This document shows, piece by piece, positions 42,601 through 54,600 of a stretch of DNA of 64,000 nucleotides. Within the stretch, counting starts at the first letter, position 1; the number at the start of each line of letters is the position of its first letter. The notes beneath the pieces were generated by a model. The model did not search any database, was not told the DNA's origin, and was given only the letters and a program-made list of their open reading frames with translations. A program made the position numbers and the translations under genes. Source of the DNA: Leptasterias polaris (taxonomy: Eukaryota; Echinodermata; Asteroidea; Forcipulatida; Asteriidae); the NCBI GenBank assembly GCA_037783415.1, contig JAZGTN010000148.1, positions 496,001 to 560,000 of the forward strand, written 5' to 3'.

Positions 42601-45600
42601 GGTTTATCATTCCTGATCATGGTTTATCATTCCTGATTATGGTTTATCATTCCTGATTATGGTTTATCATTCCTGATTATGGTTTATCATTCCTGATCAT
42701 GGTTTATCATTTCTGATCATGGTTGATCATGGTTTATCATTCCTGATCATTGTTTATCATTCCTGGTCATGGTTTATCATTCCTGATCATGGTTTATCAT
42801 TCCTGATCATGGTTTATCATTCCTGATCATGGTTTATCATTCCTGATCATGGTTTATCATTCCTGATCATGGTCTATCATTCCTGATCATGGTCTATCAC
42901 TCCTGATCATGGTCTATCATTCCTGGTCATGGTTTATCATTCCTGATCATGGTTTATCATTCCTGATCATGGTTTATCATTCCCGATTATGGTTTATCAT
43001 TCCCGATTATGGTTTATCATTCCCGATTATGGTTTATCATTCCCGATCATGGTTTAACATTCCTGATTATGGTTTATCATTCCTGATTATGGTTTATCAT
43101 TTCTGATCATGGTTGATCATGGTTTATCATTCCTGATCATGGTTTATCATTCCTGGTCGTGGTTGATCATGGTTTATCATTCCTGATCATGGTCGGTCAT
43201 GGTTGATCATGGTTTATCATTCCAGATCATGGTTTATCATTCCTGATCATGGTTTATCATTCCTGATCATGGTTTATCATTCCTGATCATGGTTTATCAT
43301 TCCTGATCATGGTTTATCATTCCTGATCATGGTTTATCATTCCTGATCATGGGTTATCATTCCTGATCATGGTTTATCATTCCTGATCATGGTTTATCAT
43401 TCCTGATCATGGTTTATCATTCCTGATCATGGTTTATCATTCCTGATCATGGTTTATCATTCCTGATCATGGTTTATCATTCCTGATCATGGTTTATCAT
43501 TCCTGATCATGGTTTATAATACCTGGTCATGGTTTATCATCGATTATCGTACCTTCCCTTTACTCGTCTTTGCTCAGTTTATTCAACTGTTGCAACAATT
43601 TAATTCACCGAAGGAATGTAACACTTAAGTATGTAAAAAATAGTGTGAAATGTTTCTTCTCTGTCAAGAGAGTGTCAAATTCTCGTTACTTATACAAAAT
43701 GATACATACATGTATACAAACCATGGACAACTAAAGACCTAGGTAGCTTCTCTTTTTATGAGGATTAAAGAAACTTCATTTTGTCCCCACACTTAATAAG
43801 ATGAAACTACACATTTTCACAATTTTCTTTGAATTCCTTCCAGTTTAATGCATACATGTACATGTAAATCAGTCTTTTATTTCAATTAGATGTTCAGCCA
43901 TCTGTTTGTGCATTCCACTCTCCCTCCCTTCCCAGACCAGTCTAGTTCTGTGGAGAACACTCACTACTCACCTGTCACTGTTTAGAAACTGTTAACAATC
44001 TAATCATAACATGTTGGTCTATTTTACCTATTATGATGTTACATGTAGGTAGAACCTTGACATAACCGTGAATTAGGGTACAAATGCAATTTTATTGCTG
44101 AAAATGATAGATGAGGGTGTCTAGATTCAAAATCTGATGGGTGCCTGCTTTGCTTGGCACCCCATTGGCAATTTTTTTTTTATTGATGTCACAAGCCACA
44201 CTTACTTTTTTGATTATGTAATAATTATGACAAATGTAGTCAACTGGATAGTGTAGCAATCAACGATCACCTTTTACATGGTATGAGACCAAGTATTTAT
44301 CTTTGTTTACCAAAACCGGAGGCCGAAATGTTTAGAATTTCAATTATATGTCAACTGTTTAATCAGTAAAGCCAATGATGTCACTTTCATGAAGCCCGGT
44401 GAGAGAGAGATCAAATGTATGTTATGTATACATGAAGCAATGTTCATTTGAAATACAAATATATGCATATAAAAGGCAAAGATAAAATATAGGTAACTGT
44501 ATGGTCACTTTAAGGTCAAAATGAACATGTGTAGCTACATATCATCTTGTAACAATATGTGTAACTTATCTTCATTTTAATCAGTTTCAATCAGTTTCAA
44601 TCACTAATAGTTTCTGTGTTATAGGCCTAATAGGTCTCACATGCTCTTCCATCTGTTCTACATGTATTTCTGGTCAGTTCTATAACTCATGTTGTTCACT
44701 GAACTGCACCCACAGGCTGCAAGTTACAATAATGTTTTAGGGGCAATCTCAGTAGTACCATATACTAGCACAGGGCTATTCCCTTCCACCCAAACTTGGA
44801 GAGGCTGGTTGCAGGAGGTTCATCCTGGTAACCTGCTCTCCAGATGTGCACTTGCAGACAGGCACGTCTGATGTGTGCTGTTGCTGACTCATTTGATCTT
44901 AGGTGGCTCTTTTTTCTTACTAAACAAAGTGAACCTCAACTCTCATCCAGTCCTTTCAAATGAAAACACAAGGAGGATCTGCATCATCTGCCAGAATCTC
45001 AATGTGTTTTCTGTAGGGTAGCAACTCCAGGAGGTAACTGAGGATTTTCACGTCAGCCTCTTCATGTTGATACACACATTCATCTCCTATCAATTTTTTC
45101 TGGCAGATGATACAGAAATCTTTGTCCTTTTGTTTTTTGTTTTGCATTACAGACACAAATAAAAGTTTGGGTGGAAGCTGGAGGGGAATATCCCTGTGCC
45201 AGTATATGGTACATTGCACTGCTGAGATTGCCTCAAAACATTATTAGAACTTGTAGCCTGTGGGTGCAGTTCAGCGACACCATGTTCCAGAAAAACGTTT
45301 AGTTGTTGTTCAGCTGGATCATGCACTACATACTGCCAGTGCGAAGGAGAAAAACTGTGTGAAAATGTACACACAAAGAGTACATGTACAGAATTAACAG
45401 ATGAAGAGGATGAAGAAGCAATGAGTGAAGAGGAAGACGAAGAAGCGACAGGTGAATAGGAAACAAGAGTTATAGAACTGACCAGAAATAGAACAGATGG
45501 AAGAGCATGTGAGACCTATTAGGCCTATAACACAGAAACTATTAGTGATTGAAACTGATTGAAACTGATTAAAATGAAGATAAGTTACACATATTGTTAC

Positions 45601-48600
45601 AAGATGATATGTAGCTACACATGTTCATTTTGACCTTAAAGTGACCATACAGTTACCTATATTTTATCTTTGCCTTTTATATGCATATATTTGTATTTCA
45701 AATGAACATTGCTTCATGTTACATAACATACATTTGATCTCTCTCTCACCGGGCTTCATGAAAGTGACATCATTGGCTTTACTGATTAAACAGTTGACAT
45801 ATAATTGAAATTCTAAACATTTCGGCCTCCGGTTTTGGATTTAAATTGTAAACATCTTTTCAAATGACAGTAAAATCTCTTTTTGATTGCCTACTATGAC
45901 AATACAGGTGACATATTTATATGCACAATTTACACTGTAAATGCTTATATTTTCCTTCATATTTGACCTTTAATGACCATTAATGACCGTCAAGTGACCT
46001 ACACTATATGTTATTGTTTTCTCAGCTGTATATTTGCATTCCATGTACCAATAGCTTTAATTTGATACCAAACATGATATGTTTATATGACAAACTACAT
46101 TTGTCATATTAAAAAAATTGCCCAAGGGTGCCAAGCGGGTACCCGTCATATTTTGAATCTAGACACCCTCATCTATCATTTTCAGCAATAAAATTGCATT
46201 TGTACCCTACTTCACGGTCCTTCCACAATTTTATTCATATCTACTCGACTAATGAGCCACAAGGTATATTGATCTTATGATGATTATTTGAAATTTCAGG
46301 TTGGGAGAAACGTGGTTCTGTTGTGAGCAGTAGTAGCACTAGCACAGAAGAAGGAGCAATTAGAGGTATGTCAATAATATATCACTACAGTGCACCACTC
46401 CACTTTGCCATGGTTTAAGATACAAAACATTCAGAACATTCACGTAGAATGTTTTATTTGGACCAGGTGTTGACACTTTCTCCCATTTCATTCATGTACA
46501 TTTGTACACGTTAGTAAATTACAGCCTTTAATGATATCAGACTTTTTGACATTTAATATTCATTTAGTGGAAGATTATGGACATCTGGAGTAAAACTGAT
46601 ATAAAATCATAGGCCAGGTCTACCGATGTCATAGGTTTTACATCACTCAGGCCAACATTATCCAAGCCTTTACGCATGGAAGAGGACACAAGTCATTCCA
46701 CTCTGATCCACAGGATGAAAAAACAAAACGAAAAATAGAAGAAGAAAAAACCCCGCCAATACACCAGTCCAAGTTCAATTTTATTGGACAAGTCTTCATT
46801 TGCATTCAGTTTTGCATCCAAGATTGACACTACCGACATTCGGGTACTACTACTAGACAAATGCAAAGAAAGTTGATGGCAACTGTGACAGCATTAGTGA
46901 AATGACTATCTACCGATTTTCCTGTGGAAGCAATCTGGGCCGTGTGCCCCCTTTACAAGAACCAGACCAGGGTTTTGAGGAAACTATCCTGTGAATTCCA
47001 ATAAGTTATCAGACAATTCTGACTCAAGGCATTTTTCCCGGCTGGTGGTCAGTCTTCTAGGAAACGGAACCAAATTTGGAAGCAGCAGACCAAGGCTCAA
47101 TGTCTTTAAGGCCTCAGTTGATGAATCAGAAGACTCATTCGTTCTTTCTGTTGCCGTCATGTCATTTCCAAGTTCAGCATATCTGAAATGTAAAGGATCT
47201 AGTCACTGAATAGGAGGCCCAGCCATCCTATAAGAGACACACCTGCCCTACAGAGTCTCAATTCGGACCTTGCCAGTCCTTTCAGTAGACCGCCATTGTG
47301 CAGATCACATAGAAATTATTTTTGCAGTTAAAAAATGACAGCATGCAGCAGAATTTCTGGGTTGCAAAGACAGACTTTAAGAACTTTCTGTCTGTCCCAA
47401 AATTCCTGTCAGTCATGGACTGCCTCCAGTCTTAAGCAGAGACTTTGGCCAGTTTTTGCGATGACGGATTGGTGCTCAGGACTGTCACATACTGTTATGC
47501 AATTGGGATCACAAGCACCCCTCCATCATCCTTTACTCTTTGATCTATGCAAATTCCACTTGATCTAGCCAAGCATTTGGCCCTAGAATCAGAGATTCAT
47601 GCCCTCCTCTGGAAACAAGCAATCGACCAAGTCTCAAGGAGGGTCACAACCCAGGATTTGTATGAATTTTTCTTCTTACCCCATAAAGGACACTTTGGAA
47701 TGGCGTCCTATCCTGAACACCCTCCCCCTAACAAGTTTATACAATAGCCTTGACGGCTCAGGATGGAGCCGCTGTGCTTGATCTTCAAAAGCCTACTCAG
47801 TCCTGCAAGGAGAACATAGTAAGACCTCAAAGACGCTTAACTCCCATGTGCCAATTTGGGAGACACACCGCCAATTTTTCTGTTTTCAGTACCAAGGACA
47901 ATGTGTTATGGCTTTCAAAATTCTATTGCCCTCTGGCAATATTGTAGTAGGTTCTCAAAAGCTTAAAAAGTATGGTTAAGCTTCAGAACCAAATCTGTCT
48001 GCAAGTTCTTAAAGTGAACCAAACAACTGCATTATATTGGGGGTTTGATAGAAGCAACAATACCAAATGTTAGATAGCTCAAGTTTTTTAATTTGTGTAT
48101 AATCAATTGTTCCTCAAGCCCCATCAACTTGTTGGAATAACTTTACGCCTGGCAAATTTCTTATCTTGGCAATAGGTGCGGTAGTTTTAAAATGCTTCAC
48201 TTATAGGAAGTCCGTATGAATAACAAAAGGTTTAAAGAGGAACGGAAAAGACCAGTTCAATTTTGTGATAACATCATTTTTCAATAGATGGAGTCCTCAT
48301 GTGAGTAGGGGAAAAATACAAGTCTCTAACCTCATGTTAAAAAGGTGTAAATTGCCATTGTATTCGATACCCTCCCACTGCAAAATTTGTCAACATCCAA
48401 AACGTGTGATGACATCATTCTGCGAAAAAATGGGTCTCTACATTTTTGTACGGATAGGTTTTGGCTCATAACTGACTTTTTCAGAGCGAAATTTGCAACA
48501 TGGTGTAATTGGATTTCAACAACTAATGGATCTTTACTTTTCAAGGAGGAATTTTTTATCAGTCAAAAGGTCAAATTCAAGGCAGTATGACTAACTATTA

Positions 48601-51600
48601 TCGTAAGTCAGGAATGAACCAAAACATCCCTGTGCAAAAATGTAGCGACCCATTTTTCTCAGAATGATGTCATCAGATGTTTTGGATGTTGACAAAATTT
48701 GCACTGGAAGGGTATCAAATACAATGGCATTTTAAACCATTTTAACGAGAGGTTAGAGACTTGTAATTTTTGTCCAACTCACATTAGGACTCTATCTGTT
48801 AGAAAATGAGTACATCACAAAATTGAATTGGTGGTTTCCCTTTCTCTTTAACTGATTTTTTGGTTTACTTTCTTTTGTCTAATCTTCTGCCAAAAGTAAA
48901 AAAATGGTGGGTGAAATATCAGTATCACCCTAATCACGTTTAGTACTGTAAAGGTATTTGCAGCAAAAGTAATCCTTGACTATATTAAAAGCCTGGATAG
49001 CTCTCAATAAATATGTTGCTGCAGCAGAGCTGAGTGTAAGGCAGTCTTTACAAGCATAAATATTCGCGATAACTTCTTAACATTCACTTCAAACAGAAAA
49101 TATACACAAATCACAACCCTGTAAACCCCAACTCCAGCGTTCATTTACTACTTTTACCTGTTGTTAAATTACCTGTTCAGCTATGAGCCAACCACCGCAT
49201 TGTTGGTTTGGGTGTTAGTCCATTACATGCACTATTCACACTATGAGTTACAGGTCACATTAATATTCAATGAATATGCATTAAAAATTAAACATGAGGG
49301 TTTACCTATGAATATGCACATATAAAAGGTAAAATTGTAATTGTTGCTCCCTAATTCTTCCATAGTGAACTCGCCAATGATGGAAGAGAATCGTAATGAC
49401 AGTGCTTATGAGTTGATTGACATGTCTGAAGTAAGTGTAGGTGGAAGCACTGGTGCAGGTGTACATGGAGCAGTTAGTATAGCAGCAGGAGTAGCGGTTA
49501 CAGGTAATTTCTTTTGTAATCAATTTCTGTCTTCATGCATCTTTGCACCTTACAAGAATGTCTCTTGCCCAATTACAGTTTTGCTATTGTTGTGATTTGT
49601 ATTTATTGCCTTTCTGCTAAAACTATTTCATTTTTCTTTTACTCTCCCGGTCACTTGATGTTCTTCCATTTTGTGCTCTTCAAAAATAAACCATTGGTTA
49701 TTCTTGCTGTCCATTGAGGTTTGTTGGAATTTTTTCTGCTTAAAAATTTGTTTGAACTTTGTAAACTTTCTGGGGCTTTTTTGTTTTGTTTTGTTTTTGT
49801 TGCCAACAAATTTGGTACATTATGGCATGGCATCGTTAAATAGTGCATGGAAATTACATTAAGAAGCACTTTATGTTCTATAAGTGTGTAGTTTATTGCT
49901 GACCATTATAAGTAAATACAAGTATTATATGAAAATGTATGTAAAATAACAACAGTATGATCAAGGTTTGATTAATCATTGTTTTGGGGGTAGGGTACAA
50001 TTTTAAGAAAGACATTAGTCAAGAAATCCCAAGTATTGAGGGACGTTTTCTCGCACATTGTCAAATTTCTGACAAATGTTTCTCAGTGTAACTTTTGCCC
50101 GTATCAAGTTTATATAAAGGAGGCTCTCGGATTAATCAAAACAATTCTGTATCTCATCTTTACAAGCCATTGCTTTCAATTTAAGAGGTGATCTTAACTT
50201 TGAGTTTTTTAAAAGCTGAATTTGGGGTTACGGGCGAGTTAAATACTGTGCCTATTTGCTGATCTGTATATTTACTACTTTTCCCATGTTGTTTGAAATG
50301 TTGAACTCAGGTGCAATAGGTTCCAATTTTGAAATGACAACACAGCCAGGAAGTAATACTGAAGGTTTAGATCAACTGGGGGATGACACTGATGCAACAC
50401 AATATCAAGATATATACACCCAATCAGTAAAGGACATTGAAAATAACAACACTGGAGATGTTCATGATGAAGGTATTACATTTCAAGCCAGAAAAGACAC
50501 TCTTGAGTCCAACACAGAAATCGGCAATTCCATACAGCCTAAAGAAATCATCGTACGTCGAGAGAAGTTCTCCGAAAAAATCTGCAGCCTTGATTCTGAG
50601 GTATCTGAAGCAAGCACATTAGTAAGTTACAACAGCACAGACACCCTGGGGAATGAGAGTGATAGTAGTTCAACATGTGGTGAAGGTCGTCTACGCCGTT
50701 CACGTATTACACATCAGTCAATAAGATCTGTTATGTCAGACAGTGAAGTAGAACTTAATGGGGTACGTAATTTACTCTCAGACGCTTAGTTATATAGTAA
50801 ACAAATATTGACTGCCTCAAGTTCTATGCTTAAAACTAGGACTCTCAAAGTGATCCGTGTAGCGTCCTTAACTTTCGAGGCAAAGTTGAGTGGAAAATAG
50901 AAAGCTCCAAGGATCAATGAGGGAGTCGGTAGTTTTAACCATAGCACGAGTAAAAGCAGTCAATATTTGTTTTATAATGCCCCAAACATGTGTTGTGCCT
51001 AGATGTATAGGAAAGCTGCTGTTGCTATAGGTATAGTACTCTGGTTGCTATGGGTATAGTACATTGTTTGCTGCGTGTATAGCACGCTGCGTTCGCGCAG
51101 CTTTCTAGTGAATATAAGACATATCATGTGACATGCTCTTAACCAATTTAAAGGCAGAATCATTGTAAGGGGTGTTATAATAACAATTATTACCTTTGAA
51201 TTTTCATTTTTGTGTGACAAAAACATTTAAGTTCAACTCTTTGAATTGCTGAAAATCTCACTTGAGGCTGAAAATCCATATGTCCTACATTGTGCATACA
51301 GGTAAATAGTGTGCAAATTCAATATTAAGAAATACTTTTAAGAGTTTATATGTGTATTAATATGATATTGATGACTAGCTAATGCATACACTTAATGAAA
51401 TGACTGATATAACTGGCTGTCAAGTTTCAGACTGAATTGAAAGTAATGTATGGAGATTGGATCTATTGTAAGTGATGTTTAGGTCTGCAGGTAAGATTTT
51501 GACATTACAGTAAAGTGAACTGTCTGGTTTTGTTTGCAGCTAACATCAATTGGTGGAAGGAGACGTTCTCCTATCACATGGAGTTGTAAGAGTTGTGTGA

Positions 51601-54600
51601 GTGCTGGTTTCCGCTACCATGGTGGAAACATGATTGCAACAGATACAGATACTTCAGAACTGATCTTGCGACACTATGTATTTGAAGCACTAATTGGTAC
51701 ATGTATGCATAATTTTCTCAAAAGTTGACTCTCTCTATCGTATTTCCTAAAAATATTTCCTAAGTATTTCCTAAGTGTGACGTTAGCCACAACCACTTCT
51801 TAGATTTTTTTCTTGGAGGATTTTTGTAAGAGAATATAATCTTTTTATTTCGCAAACATTAAAAAATTTGTCAGGATTTTTAGTTTTTGTTTTTAATAAT
51901 GCCTAGATGAATGATGAAGTAGTAATTTTTTGTGAAACTACACATTAACGCATGCCAGCTTTGGAGATGGAAGTAGCAAAAACTGTAAAGTTGTAAGCAT
52001 AATAAATAAAGATAATTTTTAGATGTTGTTTTTTATTTTTTATTTTTTATCTGTCAGGCAGTGCTGCCGTCAGGTTTAATATAATTTATAGATAACTATA
52101 CAACATTGGTAGGTTAAATTAGACTAAATGAGGTGAATCTGTAAACAAATGTTTATAGGGCAAGTCCTTCAATTATTGTTGATTTGATATCTTCCTTTTA
52201 GCTAAGGACAGATCTCCCATTTGGGATGAGGTTCAGTTTTGGGAGGATGGTTTTCTTGATGCTGTAGCAGCTGAGAGAGACGCAGTTGGTATGGACCAAG
52301 GGCCGGCTGAGATGATACATAGGTAAGTACATACATCTTTAATAATACCTGTCAGTACACAACTGTAGCTGTTAGTACAGAGAGCCAACTGATCTATCCA
52401 CACTGTCATGCCAACTTGGGTTTTTTCTTGTGTCATAAATTCAAGTCTTTTTTTATAGACCCATCAAAAAAGTTTTGTTTTATATTTTTTTCAATCACCT
52501 ATATATATTTTTTTTTACTTGTTCATATAATGGCACATACCAATGAAAAGCTTATTAATTCCTCTTCACAACGAGGTCACATTTGTAACAATCATTTGTT
52601 TTGGGTCTGGATTGTAAAGAGGAATGAACAAGTTTCCTATTGGTATGTGTCATGATATGAACAGGTCACAAATAACCTAATTATAGCTGATTGAAAAAAG
52701 TTTCCAAACTTTTTTCAGGGGTTTTATAAAACTTAGAAAGAAACTGTGATTCAACTGACAAACTTGTGGTTTAAAATTATGTCTGCATTTGTTTCAGATA
52801 TGACTCCCTTACAGCAAGTGAGAAAAAACGCCTTGAGGAAGATGAAGATAAGCTTCTAGCGGGTTAGTATGACTCCCTTCAGTTACAATCAAACAATCAC
52901 ACTGCAATAACAGATTGCTAATATCAGTATAGTCATTTATACCACTCAAAGGGCATAATAGCATAAGAGCTGCTGCAAGTAAAGTGATTTTTCCCTAAGT
53001 TACAGTTATAAAGGCCAGTGATTTCTCCCTAAGTTACAGTTATAAAGGCCAGTGATTTCTCCCTAAGTTACAGTTATAAAGGCCAGTGATTTCTCCCTAA
53101 GTTACAGTTATAAAGGCCAGTGATTTCTCCCTAAGTTACAGTTATAAAGGCCAGTGATTTCTCCCTAAGTTACAGTTATAAAGGCCAGTGATTTCTCCCT
53201 AAGTTAGTTATAAAGGCCAGTGATTTCTCCCTAAGTTACAGTTATAAAGGCCAGTGATTTCTCCCTAAGTTACAGTTATAAAGGCCAGTGATTTCTCCCT
53301 AAGTTAGTTATAAAGGCCAGTGATTTCTCCCTAAGTTACAGTTATAAAGGCCAGTGATTTCTCCCTAAGTTACAGTTATAAAGGCCAGTGATTTCTCCCT
53401 AAGTTACAGTTATAAAGGCCAGTGATTTCTCCCTAAGTTAGTTATAAAGGCCAGTGATTTCTCCCTAAGTTAGTTATAAAGGCCAGTGATTTCTCCCTAA
53501 GTTACAGTTATAAAGGCCAGTGATTTCTCCCTAAGTTACAGTTATAAAGGCCAGTGATTTCTCCCTAAGTTACAGTTATAAAGGCCAGTGATTTCTCCCT
53601 AAGTTAGTTATAAAGGCCAGTGATTTCTCCCTAAGTTACAGTTATAAAGGCCAGTGATTTCTCCCTAAGTTACAGTTATAAAGGCCAGTGATTTCTCAGG
53701 ATTTGTCCTGATTTCAGGATTTTCTCTAAAACTCCTTGAGCATTCAAATTTTCTTGTAAGAAGTAAAGCATTCACCACAGAGATAAATATATACTCTACA
53801 GTGAGACCAAACATGTAGGTTTGTATTTCTGATGATGCGCAAAGCCTGCTGGGTCTAGACTAAGGGGAAACACAATCCCTCCAGCCATTTTTAGGAACTT
53901 TCACATTTGGCAAATCCCATCCCTGGTTTAACTAGTTTTCCGGAATCCTTGTTTGGATCAAATAAATATATTGTCTTGCTTGTTTATTTGAAAAGCTGAA
54001 TTTAGAACCAGTTTACAATTGGTTGTCTTTTTTCAAAGCAAAACAATACTGAGTGTCAAACCAAGTAAAAGTGAATTTTGAATACATTTTTTTAAAGGGT
54101 TTTCTTAAGGGTTGTCTTGGATCACAGTGCAGATGGCACAATCACTTACATCACTGCACATAAAGAACTCTCCCCGAATTATTGTGTTGGTGTTTTTTTA
54201 TTTAGTGCAGGTTGCCAAGAGCAAATAAATGTGTGCTGTGTATTCCTTAACCTATACTCATTTTAAAACTTAAGTAACGATGTGACTTAACTTATTGCAC
54301 AAAATTAGTCTGCAATGAGTATCTTTATTATTCTGATTTATTATTAAAAACAAATACATGGTTGGCAGCCACTGGCTGAAATAACCTTGTTTACAAGTAA
54401 AAATTAATTATTAGTTAAAAAAATTGCAAAACTACACATCAAAAGGCTTAAGCTATAAAATTGCATAAAAAGCCAGACGTGTTAAAAAGGAGTGAAGAGG
54501 GACACGTGTTAAAATAAATAAAGTAAAAATTACAGAATTCTTGCTAGAGCAGGTATGGTGGAGTTGTTTTATCTCTGTGTTCTACAATGGGGTATTAATA

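Larger units (their letters stand above)
37497..43545. repeat. 20-bp satellite, split by a DIRS retroelement
   Basis: The unit is TCCTGATCATGGTTTATCAT. About 4.6 units lie at 37497-37590 and about 96 at 41610-43545; the two blocks are the two sides of one array, separated by the DIRS insertion. Variants include GATTAT, GGTCAT, TATAAT and 10-bp shifts (GGTTGATCAT) that change the register. The TGATCA palindrome is in most units. The short ORF at 42909-43106 is a repeat artefact. Confidence 0.95.

Noticed and set aside
42909..43106. ORF with repeated [11 protein letters not shown] peptide
   Set aside because: It is a translation of the 20-bp satellite.
37497..43545. Possible CRISPR array (regular repeats)
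   Set aside because: The repeats are directly adjacent with no unique spacers, and the DNA is eukaryotic with introns; it is a satellite.
51232..51301. Candidate extra exon between exons 17 and 18 (open frame [17 protein letters not shown])
   Set aside because: It has a weak acceptor and ends in phase 2, which gives a stop at the next junction; no similarity to MADD.
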